From: Modestobacter muralis
GTDB taxonomy: Bacteria > Actinomycetota > Actinomycetes > Mycobacteriales > Geodermatophilaceae
Assembly: GCF_010682105.1 (NCBI RefSeq)
Contig: NZ_JAAGWH010000005.1
Location: 29,942 to 93,941 of the forward strand
Direction: 5' to 3'
DNA length: 64,000 bases
The position numbers and the translations under genes are program-made. The notes beneath the pieces were generated by a model. It had not been told where the DNA came from. It did no database searches and worked only from the letters and a program-made list of their open reading frames with translations. This document shows positions 1-8,825 of the stretch, one piece after another; position 1 is the stretch's first letter, and every line of letters begins with the position of its first letter.

Positions 1-63
1 TCCGCCGCCGACCTGTGCACCGGTGAGTACGCCGCCGCCTGCACCGAGCTGGGCATCCAGTAA
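1..63 (+). CDS. C-terminal end of a sugar ABC transporter substrate-binding protein (partial)
   Basis: Only the last 20 codons and the TAA stop are in the window; the gene begins upstream. The open frame ends in a short cysteine-containing tail closing with LGIQ. By itself the fragment is not diagnostic. The identity is inferred from position: it lies 70 bases upstream of a sugar-type ABC ATPase and permease on the same strand, the usual place of the periplasmic or lipoprotein binding component in ribose/xylose/fructose-type importers. Confidence 0.6.
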   Translation, partial: SAADLCTGEYAAACTELGIQ

Positions 64-133
64 CCACTCCTCCTCGGGGCGTCCTCCTCTTCCGGGGAGG
101 GCGCCCCGAGGGTTGTTCCAGGAAGGAACACGC

Positions 134-931
134 ATGACCGTTCCGCACGCCGAGGCCGGGTCGCCGATCCTCGAGCTCCGCGGTGTCGAGAAGAGCTTCG
201 GCGCCGTGCAGGTCCTCCACGGGGTCGACCTGAAGGTCTACCCCGGCAAGGTGACGGCGCTGGTCGGCGACAACGGCGCCGGCAAGTCCACGCTCATCAA
301 GTCCATCGCCGGCATCCACCCGATCGACGGCGGCCAGATCCTGTTCAACGGTGAGCCGGTGTCCATCACCGGGCCGCGTGACTCCGCCGCCCTCGGGCTC
401 GAGGTCGTCTACCAGGACCTCGCGCTGGCCGACAACCTCGACGTCGTCCAGAACATGTTCCTGGGCCGCGAGCGCAAGCACGGCATCGTCCTCGACGAGG
501 CGTCGATGGAGCAGGCCGCCCGCGACACCCTGGCCAAGCTGTCGGTGCGCACCCTGAAGTCCGTGCGCCAGCTGGTGTCCAGCCTCTCCGGTGGTCAGCG
601 GCAGACGGTCGCCATCGCCAAGGCCGTGCTCTGGGACTCCAAGGTCGTCATCCTCGACGAGCCCACCGCCGCGCTCGGGGTGGCCCAGACCCGGCAGGTG
701 CTGGACCTGGTGCGCCGGCTGGCCGACACCGGCCACGCGGTCCTGTTCATCACCCACAACATGGTCGACGTCTTCGAGGTGTCCGACCGGGTGGCCGCCC
801 TGTACCTGGGGCGGATGGCGGCCGACGTGGACATCTCGACCGTCGACCGCGCCCAGGTCATCGAGCTCATCACCGCGGGACGCTCCGGCGACATCGGCCT
901 GGCTCCCGCCACCGTCTCCGAGGTGGTCTGA
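134..931 (+). CDS. Sugar ABC transporter ATP-binding protein (single-domain, FrcA-like)
   Basis: This 265-residue cytoplasmic ATPase should energise uptake of a monosaccharide through the permease encoded next to it. Walker A is GDNGAGKS (residues 45-52), the ABC signature LSGGQRQ is at 151-157, and Walker B ends in DE at 175-176. It has one nucleotide-binding domain, unlike the double-length RbsA/XylG type, and so resembles the FrcA type. The ATG at 134 is chosen over upstream in-frame codons because a clear ribosome site (GGAAGG) lies just before it and the ABC domain begins right after. The permease follows 3 bases downstream. The sugar cannot be told from the sequence. Confidence 0.9.
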   Translation: MTVPHAEAGSPILELRGVEKSFGAVQVLHGVDLKVYPGKVTALVGDNGAGKSTLIKSIAGIHPIDGGQILFNGEPVSITGPRDSAALGLEVVYQDLALADNLDVVQNMFLGRERKHGIVLDEASMEQAARDTLAKLSVRTLKSVRQLVSSLSGGQRQTVAIAKAVLWDSKVVILDEPTAALGVAQTRQVLDLVRRLADTGHAVLFITHNMVDVFEVSDRVAALYLGRMAADVDISTVDRAQVIELITAGRSGDIGLAPATVSEVV

Positions 932-934
932 CCC

Positions 935-2221
935 ATGGCGAGCAACATCGTCCCCACCAGCGACCTGGAACCGGGCGGCGCCGCGCCCTCCGGTTTCGAG
1001 GGTGACCGCTCCGACGGCTCGCTCGGCGGTGTGGTGCGGGGCTACGTCGACCGGCTGCGCGGCGGTGACCTCGGTGCGCTGCCCGCGGTGCTCGGCATCG
1101 TCGTCCTGACGCTGCTGTTCTACGCGCTGCGTCCCGAGACGTTCCTGACCCCGCTGAACATCACCAACCTGATCATCCAGGCCGCCCCGATCACGCTGCT
1201 GGCGATGGGCCTGGTGTGGATCCTGCTGCTGGGCGACATCGACCTGTCGGCCGGTGTGGTCAGCGGTGTCTGCGCGGCCGTCTCGGCCCAGCTGCTGGCC
1301 CAGCAGGGCGCGCCCTGGTGGGTCGCGGTCCTGGCGGCGCTGGTCACCGGTGCGGTCATCGGCCTGTTCACCGGCACGCTGGTCGCGCTGATCGGCATCC
1401 CGTCGTTCGTGGTCACCCTGGCGCTGTTCCTGGCCTTCCAGGGTGTGACGCTGCGGGTCATCGGCCAGGGCGGCACCGTCCCGATCCGGGACGAGACCAT
1501 CCGCGGCCTGACCAACAGCTACATCCCGGTGGGGGCCGGCTGGGCGCTGGCGGCGGCGGTGATCGCGGCCTATGCGGTGCTCCAGCTCAACCGCTGGCGC
1601 ACCCAGCGCAGCAAGGGCCTGGACAGCCAGCCGCTGATCGTGGTGGTGGGCCGGATCGTGCTCATCGCCGTGGTCGTGCTGGTGCTCACCAGCATCCTCA
1701 ACGCCGACCGCGCGCTGTCGAAGGCGGTCGACCTCAAGGGCATCCCGTACGCCATCCCGGTCGTGGTCGTCCTGCTCCTGGTGCTCACCTTCCTGCTGGG
1801 GCGGACGACGTTCGGCCGGCACGTCTACGCGGTCGGTGGCAACTCCGAGGCCGCGCGCCGGGCCGGCATCAGCGTCACCCGGATCCGCGTCCTGGTGTTC
1901 ATGCTGTCCTCGTCCATGGCGGCGGTCAGCGGTCTGGTGGCCGCCGCGCGCCTGAGCTCGGTGACCCCCGGCTCCGGTGGCGGCAACACGCTGCTCTACG
2001 CGGTGGGTGCGGCCGTCATCGGTGGCACCAGCCTCTTCGGTGGCCGCGGCCGGATCCGGGACGCCGTGCTCGGTGGCCTGGTGATCGCCATCATCGACAA
2101 CGGCCTCGGTCTGCTGCAGGTGTCGGCGTACCTGAACTACATCATCACCGGCGGGGTGCTGCTGCTCGCCGCCTCGGTCGACGCGCTGGCCCGTCGCCGG
2201 GCGGCGGCCGGGAAGAGTTAG
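935..2221 (+). CDS. Sugar ABC transporter permease (XylH/FrcC family)
   Basis: This 428-residue integral membrane protein forms the translocation pore for the preceding ATPase. A hydrophilic N-terminal tail of about 50 residues is followed by roughly ten hydrophobic segments. The family-typical stretches NLIIQAAPITLLAMG and GGTSLFGGRGRI are visible, and a basic loop (RWRTQRSKG) splits the protein near its middle, as in the longer XylH/GguB-type permeases. It starts 3 bases after the ATPase stop, so the genes are one operon. A strong hairpin terminator follows the stop. The substrate remains unknown. Confidence 0.9.
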   Translation: MASNIVPTSDLEPGGAAPSGFEGDRSDGSLGGVVRGYVDRLRGGDLGALPAVLGIVVLTLLFYALRPETFLTPLNITNLIIQAAPITLLAMGLVWILLLGDIDLSAGVVSGVCAAVSAQLLAQQGAPWWVAVLAALVTGAVIGLFTGTLVALIGIPSFVVTLALFLAFQGVTLRVIGQGGTVPIRDETIRGLTNSYIPVGAGWALAAAVIAAYAVLQLNRWRTQRSKGLDSQPLIVVVGRIVLIAVVVLVLTSILNADRALSKAVDLKGIPYAIPVVVVLLLVLTFLLGRTTFGRHVYAVGGNSEAARRAGISVTRIRVLVFMLSSSMAAVSGLVAAARLSSVTPGSGGGNTLLYAVGAAVIGGTSLFGGRGRIRDAVLGGLVIAIIDNGLGLLQVSAYLNYIITGGVLLLAASVDALARRRAAAGKS

Positions 2222-2236
2222 CGCCACTCCCGATCG

Positions 2237-2278
2237 ACGGGGCGGTCCTGCGGCAACGACGCCGCGGGACCGCCCCGT
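2237..2278 (+). terminator. Hairpin terminator of the sugar ABC operon
   Basis: An 18-base arm (2237-2254) pairs with 2261-2278 around a 6-base loop, with one G-U wobble. It begins 16 bases after the permease stop and is followed only by two T residues, as is usual for very GC-rich actinobacteria. Confidence 0.8.
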
Positions 2279-2340
2279 TGCACGTTCCGGGCGGTCTCGA
2301 TCCGCTGCTGTCCGGCCACGGACGACGGACGGAGCGCTCG

Positions 2341-2967
2341 ATGGCCGGTGACCGCGCGGCACTGCTCAGGGCCCTGGCCGGCAGCTGCCGGTCGCTGTGG
2401 TGGGCGGTCCGCCGCCACCGGGCGGTCGAGCCGGGGGAGGTGCCGCTGTCCTACACCTCGCGCATCGGGGTGATGCTGTGGGTGACGGTCCTGCTGAGCC
2501 CGGTCGAGGGGGTGGCCGTGCACCTGCTGCTGCCGTGGGAGACGGTGCGGCTGGTCGTCGGTGTGGTCAGCCTGGTGGCGCTGGTGGTGACGCTGGGCCT
2601 CACCCTCTCCTTCCAGCAGCGCCCCCACGTGCTGGGCCCCGACCTGCTGGTGCTGCGGTTCGGCTCCCTGCGGGAGGTCGTCGTCCCGACCGCCGATGTC
2701 CTCGAGGCCCGGGCGGCCACGACCGTCGACCACGGCCGCACCCTCGAGGTGGACGGGCGATCGGTGGTGCTCAGCGTGCTCGGGGAGAGCAGTGTCCGGC
2801 TCCGGCTGCGCCCGGGGGCGACCGTGCTCCTCGACGGGGCGCCGGTCGTCGCCGAGCAGGTCACCTTCTTCGCCGACGACCCGCGCACCGCCGTCCGCGA
2901 GCTGCGGGCGCGGACAGCCGGCAGCGCCCCGACCGGGCCCTCCGGCCGGGGCGCGGTGTCGGCATGA
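2341..2967 (+). CDS. Hypothetical two-TM membrane protein with a C-terminal soluble domain
   Basis: This is a 208-residue protein of unknown function. A basic N-terminus (about 40 residues) is followed by two hydrophobic segments around residues 42-64 and 70-92, then a beta-rich soluble part of about 110 residues. The topology resembles bacterial PH-like (bPH2/YdbT-type) membrane proteins, but that is only an impression. The ATG at 2341 has GGAG 8 bases upstream, and nothing coding-like lies between it and the ABC operon terminator. Its stop overlaps the start of the next gene (ATGA), so the two are probably translated together. I do not recognise a family. Confidence 0.75.
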   Translation: MAGDRAALLRALAGSCRSLWWAVRRHRAVEPGEVPLSYTSRIGVMLWVTVLLSPVEGVAVHLLLPWETVRLVVGVVSLVALVVTLGLTLSFQQRPHVLGPDLLVLRFGSLREVVVPTADVLEARAATTVDHGRTLEVDGRSVVLSVLGESSVRLRLRPGATVLLDGAPVVAEQVTFFADDPRTAVRELRARTAGSAPTGPSGRGAVSA

Positions 2968-3467
2968 GCCGTCCACTGGTCCTCGCCGCCGTCCTGCCTG
3001 CGCTGGCCCTGGCCGGGTGTGCCGGGACCCCGGAGGTCAACGGCGCGGTCGGCATCACGGTGACCGCCGACGGCGCCCCGGTGGCCGTCGTCGAGATCTG
3101 CCGCGGCTCGGTGCAGGAACTGGGCGTCGCGGGTCCGAACCGGGGGCAGCAGCCCAACGAGGTGCACGCGGACCTCGTCGCCGCGGCGCCGGTGCGTGCG
3201 TCCACCACGGTGGTCCTCGCCGCGCCGGGGGAGGACTGGCAGGGCACGCCGCTGCGGGCACCGCTCGACGACGACCTGTACGTCGTCCTCGCCGGCGACC
3301 ACGAGGAGGACAGCGAGCTGACCCAGGCCGACTTCCGCGTCGCAGAGCTCGACGCGCTGACACCGGACACCGTGCAGTACTCGGTGTACGACGACGACCG
3401 GGGACCCCGCTCCGTGCAGGCACCGCTGGCCGACTTCCACGACCTCGCCTGCCGCACCCGCGGCTGA
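2964..3467 (+). CDS. Hypothetical lipoprotein
   Basis: This is a 167-residue predicted secreted lipoprotein of unknown role. The first 18 residues form a signal peptide ending in the lipobox LALAGC, so the mature protein would be acylated at that cysteine and anchored outside the membrane. The rest is a small, acidic, probably beta-rich domain with two further cysteines (near residues 47 and 163) that may form a disulfide. It overlaps the preceding membrane-protein gene by 4 bases, which suggests a common operon and possibly a shared function at the envelope. Confidence 0.8.
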   Translation: MSRPLVLAAVLPALALAGCAGTPEVNGAVGITVTADGAPVAVVEICRGSVQELGVAGPNRGQQPNEVHADLVAAAPVRASTTVVLAAPGEDWQGTPLRAPLDDDLYVVLAGDHEEDSELTQADFRVAELDALTPDTVQYSVYDDDRGPRSVQAPLADFHDLACRTRG

Positions 3468-3490
3468 CCGACGCGGCAACCGCGTCGGTC
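3466..3490. terminator. Bidirectional terminator between convergent genes
   Basis: A perfect 11-bp inverted repeat (GACCGACGCGG with loop CAA) sits exactly between the lipoprotein gene (+) and rnd (-) and can serve both. It has no U-tract. Confidence 0.8.
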
Positions 3491-3503
3491 AGCTCACGCC
3501 CGC

Positions 3504-4781
3504 TCAGCTCGCGGTGATCGCCTCGGTGAGCAGCTCGCCGGTCAGCCCGATCTGCCATTCCCGCGCACCACCGGCGCGCAGGGTCTCGGTGACGGTCGCG
3601 GCGTCCGCGGGCCGGGGCGGGGTCCACATCAGCCGGCGCACCAGGTCGGGGGAGAGCAGGTTCTCCACCGGCACCGACCAGTGCTCGGACACCTCGGCCA
3701 GGCCCGCGCGGGCGGCCTTGAGCCGGGCCGCGGCGGCGGCGTCGCGGTCGGCCCAGCGGTTGACCGGGGGAGGCCCGTCGCCGGGCCGGCTGTGCAGCGG
3801 CAGGTCGTTCTCCGGCAGCTCCCGGCCGCGGGTCAGCGCACCGAACCAGGTGGTGACCAGCTTGCGGTTGGCCCGCCCGCGGAACACCGGCAGCTCCAGC
3901 AGCGCGCCCTCGGTCTTCGGGTCGGCCTGCACCGCCGAGACGATGGCGGAGTCCGGCAGCACCCGGCCGGGCGCGATGTCGCGGCGCCGGGCCAGGTCGT
4001 CGCGGGCCTGCCACAGCGAGCGCAGCATGCCCAGCTGACGCCGGCTGCGCAGCCCGTGCATGCCCGAGGTCTTCCGCCACGGGTCGACCTTCGCCGCCGG
4101 CGGGCCCGCGGCCAGGATCGCCTCGAACTCCTGCCGGGCCCACTCGGTCTTGCCCTGCTCGGCGAGGATGCGAGCCAGCTCGTCACGCAGCTCGACCAGC
4201 ACCTCGACGTCGAGGGCGGCGTAGACCAGCCAGTCCTCCGGCAGCGGGCGGGTGCTCCAGTCGGCGGCGGAGTGCCCCTTCTGCAGCGACAGGCCCAGCA
4301 GCGACTCGACCACCGCGCCCAGGCCCACCCGCGGCAGACCGGCCAGCCGGGCGGCGAGCTCGGTGTCGAAGAGCCGGGCGGGGGCCAGCCCGATCTCGGC
4401 CAGGCACGGGAGGTCCTGGTTGGCCGCGTGCAGCACCCACTCCTCGTCGGCGATCGCGGCCTGCACGACCGACAGGTCCGGCAGCGGCACCGGGTCGATC
4501 AGCCCGGTGCCGGCGCCGGCGCGGCGCATCTGCACCAGGTAGGCGCTCTGCCCGTAGCGGTAGCCCGACGCGCGCTCGGCGTCGACGGCGACCGGCCCGC
4601 TGCCGCCGGCGAGGGCGTCGGCGTAGGCGACCAGCGCGGTCGAGGTCTCGATGGTCGGGGGCAGCCCGTCGCGCGGGGCGAGCAGGGGCTCCGCCGTCGA
4701 CTCCGGTTCGGCCGGCGGCTGCTCGGCCGGCAGGGCGTCGGCGGGGGTCTGGTCGGTCGGGCTCTCGCTCGTGGTGTCCAC
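3504..4781 (-). CDS. rnd: Ribonuclease D-type 3'-5' exonuclease with HRDC domain
   Basis: This 425-residue protein is probably a 3'-5' exoribonuclease in RNA maturation or turnover. The DEDDy exonuclease acidic residues are visible: D67 and E69 in VAVDAERA, D123 in NQDL, and Y187/D191 in YAALD. An HRDC nucleic-acid-binding domain follows (about residues 245-330), and a C-terminal helical region extends beyond it. A low-complexity acidic/proline N-terminal extension of about 40 residues precedes the catalytic core. The start is GTG at 4781, 20 bases after the stop of the LuxR-type regulator, so both are likely cotranscribed. I know the same neighbourhood (rnd, regulator, DUF3000, hemE) from other actinobacteria. 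Confidence 0.9.
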   Translation of the reverse strand: MDTTSESPTDQTPADALPAEQPPAEPESTAEPLLAPRDGLPPTIETSTALVAYADALAGGSGPVAVDAERASGYRYGQSAYLVQMRRAGAGTGLIDPVPLPDLSVVQAAIADEEWVLHAANQDLPCLAEIGLAPARLFDTELAARLAGLPRVGLGAVVESLLGLSLQKGHSAADWSTRPLPEDWLVYAALDVEVLVELRDELARILAEQGKTEWARQEFEAILAAGPPAAKVDPWRKTSGMHGLRSRRQLGMLRSLWQARDDLARRRDIAPGRVLPDSAIVSAVQADPKTEGALLELPVFRGRANRKLVTTWFGALTRGRELPENDLPLHSRPGDGPPPVNRWADRDAAAAARLKAARAGLAEVSEHWSVPVENLLSPDLVRRLMWTPPRPADAATVTETLRAGGAREWQIGLTGELLTEAITAS

Positions 4782-4801
4782 CTCGGTGCTCGGGTCGGTG
4801 C

Positions 4802-5512
4802 TCAGTTGATGACCCCTGAACGGATGCCCAGCGCCACCATGTGCGCCCGGTCGCCGGTGCCCAGCTTGCGCGCGATCCGCGCCAGGTGGCTCTTCACGGT
4901 CAGTGCGGACAGGTCCACCTTCTCGCCGATCTCCTTGTTCGTGTTCCCGTCGGCCACCAGCCGCAGGATGTCGCGTTCGCGCGCGGACAGCTCCCCGACA
5001 GCCTCCTCCACGCCTGTCCGGGTGAGGCCCTGGGCCAGGCTGCTGGCGATCCCCGGGTCGGCCCAGACCTCACCGGACAGCGCCGCGCGCAGCCCCTCGG
5101 TGAGGGTGGCGAGCGGACTGCTTTTGAGCAGGTACCCCTGCACCCCGGCCAGGAACGCCGAGCGCACGACCGCCGGCTCGGTCACCGAGGTCAGCACGAC
5201 GGTCACCGGCCAGCCCTCGGTGCGCAGCGTGGGCAGCAGCTCCAGCCCACGGCCGGGGTCACCGCCGCGGCCGGCGCTCTCCGGGCCGGCCTCGGGCAGG
5301 TCCACCTCCAGCACGCACAGCGCCCGCGGCCCGGACACGTGGGCGCGCACCCGGGCCTCCTCCAGCCCGGCGGCCTCCTCGACGTCGCGTGCTCCCAGGG
5401 TGCGGAGCCGGTCGGCGAGCGCCTCGCGCAGGAGGGGGGAGGGGTCGACGACCAGGGCACTGGCGTGCGGGCCGAACAGGACGCCGTCCGACCACAGCCT
5501 GCCCAGCGGCAT
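4802..5512 (-). CDS. LuxR/NarL-type response regulator with a degenerate receiver domain
   Basis: This 236-residue DNA-binding regulator has a receiver-like domain (about 18-150) and a C-terminal LuxR helix-turn-helix (about 173-236; ELSARERDILRLVADG then TNKEIGEKVDLSALTVKSHL). The switch threonine (T109) and conserved lysine (K130 in YLLKS) are kept. The residue four before the conserved proline of the phosphorylation loop is Glu (E69 in LEVDLP), not Asp, and the usual acidic pair at the first strand is reduced to one Asp (VVDPSP). It may therefore act without phosphorylation. No histidine kinase is adjacent. The ATG has GGGAGG upstream. Confidence 0.9.
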   Translation of the reverse strand: MPLGRLWSDGVLFGPHASALVVDPSPLLREALADRLRTLGARDVEEAAGLEEARVRAHVSGPRALCVLEVDLPEAGPESAGRGGDPGRGLELLPTLRTEGWPVTVVLTSVTEPAVVRSAFLAGVQGYLLKSSPLATLTEGLRAALSGEVWADPGIASSLAQGLTRTGVEEAVGELSARERDILRLVADGNTNKEIGEKVDLSALTVKSHLARIARKLGTGDRAHMVALGIRSGVIN

Positions 5513-5637
5513 GCACCCTCCCGTCGTCGGACCGGACCGACGACGGTGTGGTCAGCAGCTGAAGACCCGACGTACGGACCGGCGTGTCCGCGCACCTGGC
5601 GCAACGGGTGTTGGGCCGAGTGGAGTACGGCGGGAGT

Positions 5638-6258
5638 CTATGCGCCGCTGTCGACCGGCTGCGCGCTCGCGCCCAGCAGGTGGACGCCGGTGGGCGGGAG
5701 GCCCGCGGCGTTGGCCAGGACGTCGAGGAACGCGGTGAGGTGCCGGTCGAGGTCGGTGCCCTCCGCCGTCCAGGAGGCGCGGATCTCCACGTCGACCGAG
5801 TGCTCGGGGGCGGCGATGGAGCCGAAGCGGGTGGAGGCGGTGCGGGTGACGGTGCCGCCGACGGCGTGGTGGTCGGCGCCGCAGGCGACCAGGGCCTCGG
5901 TCAGCCAGCTCCAGGCGACCTCGGAGAACATGCTGTCGTCGACCATCTCGGAGTCGGTGCTGGCCGAGACGTAGCCGACGCAACGGGTCGTGCCCTCCCA
6001 GGCGTCGTGGCCGGCGGGGTCGAACAGCACGATGAAGCGGCCGCTGGCCAGCTCCTCCTCGTCGTCGGACGGGTCGGCGATGCTCAGGCCGATCGCGTGG
6101 GACCACGGGGCGAGCCGCTTGGGTGCGGGGATGGGCTCGAGGGCGACCTCGGGGCGCGGGCGGACGGTGGCCAGTGCGTCGAGGGCGGCCCGGAACTCCG
6201 CGGGGACCGGCGCGGGTGGCGCTGTCCCGTCCACCGGGTCCGTCCGTTGCTGCACCAC
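5638..6258 (-). CDS. DUF3000 domain-containing protein
   Basis: This is a 206-residue protein of the actinobacterial DUF3000 family, function unknown. The family is recognised from its long conserved central part (for example WSHAIGLSI, FIVLFDPAGHDAWEGTTRC and EVAWSWLTEALVACGA) and from its place beside hemE and rnd. No signal peptide or membrane segment is visible. The start is taken as GTG at 6258, because a -10-like TACCCT lies exactly six bases upstream, the leaderless spacing seen at several other genes here, and no Shine-Dalgarno sequence is present. It is divergent from hemE, with about 140 bases between them. Confidence 0.88.
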   Translation of the reverse strand: MVQQRTDPVDGTAPPAPVPAEFRAALDALATVRPRPEVALEPIPAPKRLAPWSHAIGLSIADPSDDEEELASGRFIVLFDPAGHDAWEGTTRCVGYVSASTDSEMVDDSMFSEVAWSWLTEALVACGADHHAVGGTVTRTASTRFGSIAAPEHSVDVEIRASWTAEGTDLDRHLTAFLDVLANAAGLPPTGVHLLGASAQPVDSGA

Positions 6259-6264
6259 GTCCGC

Positions 6265-6270
6265 AGGGTA
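6265..6270 (-). promoter_or_regulatory. -10-like hexamer of a leaderless transcript (DUF3000 gene)
   Basis: TACCCT on the minus strand is followed by six bases and then the GTG start at 6258. This TANNNT-N6-start arrangement places transcription initiation at or next to the first base of the start codon. Confidence 0.5.
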
Positions 6271-6400
6271 GGTCGCCCACCACCGGGGGCCGCACCCGAC
6301 GCGCCGCCGACGGTGAGCCGGCCCACAGCCGGCACCCGCGAGCGGGGTGCCCCCGACGGTCCTCGGCCGGCCGCGGCGCCGTCTGGGAGGATCGGCAGCC

Positions 6401-7447
6401 GTGGGAACAGCTGCAGGACCGGCCGCCGACTCCGACCTCGTCCGCGCCGCCCGCGGGCTCCCCGTGACGCGGACCCCGGTGTGGTTCATGCGCCAGGCCG
6501 GTCGCTCGCTGCCGGAGTACCGGGCGCTCCGCCAGGGGACGGCGATGCTGCAGGCCTGCCAGGACCCCGACCTGGTCACCGAGATCACCATGCAGCCGGT
6601 GCGCCGGCACGGGGTGGACGCGGCTATCCTCTTCTCCGACATCGTGCTGCCCCTGGTGGTCGCCGGCGTCGACATCGAGATCAAGGCCGGCGTCGGGCCG
6701 GTGATCGCCAGCCCGATCCGCAGCGTGGCCGACGTCGACGCGCTGCCCCCGCTGGAGCCCGACCGGCTGGACTTCCTGGGCACCGCCGTCCAGCGGCTGG
6801 TCGCCGAGCTGGGCGCGACGCCGCTGATCGGCTTCGCCGGGGCGCCGTTCACCCTGGCCACCTACCTGATCGAGGGCGGCCCCTCCAAGGAGCACGCCCG
6901 CACCAAGGCGTTCATGTACGCCGAGCCCGAGGCCTGGCACCGGCTGCTGGACCACCTGGCGATCTCCGCGGCCACCTTCCTGCGCACCCAGGTCGACGCC
7001 GGCGCCAGCGCCGTCCAGCTGTTCGACTCCTGGGCCGGGGTGCTGTCGGCCGCCGACTACGCCCAGCGGGTGCTGCCGCACTCGCGCGCGGTGTTCGACG
7101 GGCTCGGTGACCGGGACGTGCCGCGCACCCACTTCGGGGTGGGCACCGGGGAGCTGCTGCCGCTGATCGGCGACGCGGGCGCGGACATGGTCGGCGTCGA
7201 CTGGCGCGTGCCGCTGGACGAGGCGGCCCGCCGGGTGGGCCCGGGCTACTCGCTGCAGGGCAACCTCGACCCGGCCGTGCTGCTGTCGGACCGGGAGACC
7301 ATCGACCGCGAGGTGCGCCGCATCGTCGAGCAGGGCCGGGCCGCCCGCGGCCACGTGTTCAACCTCGGCCACGGCGTGCTCCCCGAGACCGACCCGGGCG
7401 CGCTGACCCACGTCGTGGAGCTGGTGCACGAGCTCACCACCGCCTGA
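6401..7447 (+). CDS. hemE: Uroporphyrinogen III decarboxylase
   Basis: This 348-residue cytosolic enzyme decarboxylates the four acetate side chains of uroporphyrinogen III to give coproporphyrinogen III. The N-terminal signature [16 protein letters not shown] and the internal [16 protein letters not shown] motif are intact, and the length is normal. The start is GTG at 6401, with GGGAGG about 10 bases upstream; the upstream in-frame ATG at 6347 would only add non-conserved residues. The stop shares its last base with the ATG of the next heme gene (TGATG), so hemE and hemY are translationally coupled. Confidence 0.95.
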   Translation: MGTAAGPAADSDLVRAARGLPVTRTPVWFMRQAGRSLPEYRALRQGTAMLQACQDPDLVTEITMQPVRRHGVDAAILFSDIVLPLVVAGVDIEIKAGVGPVIASPIRSVADVDALPPLEPDRLDFLGTAVQRLVAELGATPLIGFAGAPFTLATYLIEGGPSKEHARTKAFMYAEPEAWHRLLDHLAISAATFLRTQVDAGASAVQLFDSWAGVLSAADYAQRVLPHSRAVFDGLGDRDVPRTHFGVGTGELLPLIGDAGADMVGVDWRVPLDEAARRVGPGYSLQGNLDPAVLLSDRETIDREVRRIVEQGRAARGHVFNLGHGVLPETDPGALTHVVELVHELTTA

Positions 7448-8802
7448 TGCGCCTCGTCGTGGTCGGCGCCGGGATCACCGGCCTCACCGCCGCCTTCGAG
7501 TGGCGCCGCACCCACCTCGACGGCGAGGTCGTCGTGCTGGAGGCCGGTGACCGGGTCGGCGGCAAGCTGGACCGGGTGTCCCTCGCCGGGCTGGCCTACG
7601 ACACCGGTCCGGAGGCGATGCTCGCCCGGGTGCCGGAGGCCGTGCAGCTGGTGGAGCAGCTGGGCCTGGCCGACCAGCTGGTCGCCCCGGCCACCACCCA
7701 GGCCTCCATCGTGCTGCCCGACGGCCGCCACCGGCTGCCTGCCGGCACCTTGCAGGGCGTGCCGACGACGGCCGACGGGCTGGCCGGGGTGCTCACCCCG
7801 GCCGGCGTCGAGCGGGTGCGCGCCGAGGTCGACCTGCCCCCGCTGCACCTGGACGGCGACGTCTCCGTGGGGGGGCTGCTGCGCGAGCGGCTCGGTGACG
7901 AGGTGGTCGACCGGCTGGTCGAGCCGCTGCTCGGCGGGGTCTACGCCGGCCGGCCCGACGACCTGAGCCTCGCCGCCACCATGCCGGCGCTGGCCGCCCA
8001 GCTGCCCTCGGCCACCACGGTGCTCGGCGCCGCCATCGCCGCCCGGGACGCCGGTGCCCGCAGCCGCGGCGACGTCGACGGCCCGGTCTTCGTCACCGTG
8101 CGAGACGGGGTCGGCTCGCTGCCCGCCGCGCTGGTGCGGGCCTCCCGCGCCGACGTCCGGCTGCGCACCCGGGTCACCGCGCTGCGCCGCACCGCCGCGG
8201 GGTTCGAGCTCGACCTGGCCGACGGCGCCACGCTGACCGCCGACGCCGTCGTGCTGGCCACCCCGGCCGGGCCGACCGCGGACCTGCTCGCCGACCTCGC
8301 GCCCGACGCCGTCGAGCCGCTGCGGGGCATCCCGTACGCGTCGATGGCCGTGGTCGCGATGGCGTTCCCGGCCCAGCAGGTCGCGGCCGGCTCCGGGCTG
8401 CTGGTGCCGCCGGTGACCGGGCGGCTGGTCAAGGGCGTGACGGTCTCCTCCTCGAAGTGGCCGCACCTGTCCGGCGACGGGCTGCTGCGCGTGCGGTCCT
8501 CCGTGGGCCGGTTCGGCGACGACGCCGCCCTGCAGCGCACCGACGTCGACCTCACCGCCGCCGTGGTGGCCGACGTGGCCGACCTGCTGGACCTGGCGCG
8601 GCCCGAGCCGGTCCAGACCCAGCTGGTGCGCTGGGTCGACGGGCTGCCGCAGTACCTGGTCGGGCACCCCCAGCGGGTCGCTGCTGTCCGGTCCGCGGTG
8701 GCCGCCGTCCCCGGGCTCGCCGTCGCCGGGGCCGCCTACGGCGGGGTCGGCGTCCCGGCCTGCATCCGTGACGCCCGCGCCGCCGTCGCCGCCCTCGGCT
8801 GA
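7447..8802 (+). CDS. hemY: Coproporphyrinogen III / protoporphyrinogen oxidase (FAD-dependent)
   Basis: This 451-residue flavoprotein oxidises a porphyrinogen to a porphyrin. In actinobacteria with hemQ it most likely acts on coproporphyrinogen III (CgoX type). The N-terminal dinucleotide-binding motif VVGAGITGLTAAFE is followed by the second FAD contact region EAGDRVGGKLDRV. The C-terminal AGAAYGGVGVPACIRDA is the family's second flavin-contact segment. The length is standard. It overlaps hemE by one base and is followed, after a GNAT gene, by hemQ on the same strand, which together form the coproporphyrin-dependent heme route. Confidence 0.93.
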   Translation: MRLVVVGAGITGLTAAFEWRRTHLDGEVVVLEAGDRVGGKLDRVSLAGLAYDTGPEAMLARVPEAVQLVEQLGLADQLVAPATTQASIVLPDGRHRLPAGTLQGVPTTADGLAGVLTPAGVERVRAEVDLPPLHLDGDVSVGGLLRERLGDEVVDRLVEPLLGGVYAGRPDDLSLAATMPALAAQLPSATTVLGAAIAARDAGARSRGDVDGPVFVTVRDGVGSLPAALVRASRADVRLRTRVTALRRTAAGFELDLADGATLTADAVVLATPAGPTADLLADLAPDAVEPLRGIPYASMAVVAMAFPAQQVAAGSGLLVPPVTGRLVKGVTVSSSKWPHLSGDGLLRVRSSVGRFGDDAALQRTDVDLTAAVVADVADLLDLARPEPVQTQLVRWVDGLPQYLVGHPQRVAAVRSAVAAVPGLAVAGAAYGGVGVPACIRDARAAVAALG

Positions 8803-8813
8803 CGCCGGGCCGC

Positions 8814-8819
8814 TACCGT
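8814..8819 (+). promoter_or_regulatory. -10-like hexamer of a leaderless transcript (GNAT gene)
   Basis: TACCGT is followed by six bases and the GTG start at 8826. There is no ribosome-binding site, so this gene appears to have its own leaderless promoter although it lies only 23 bases behind hemY. Confidence 0.5.
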
Positions 8820-8825
8820 GCCCGG

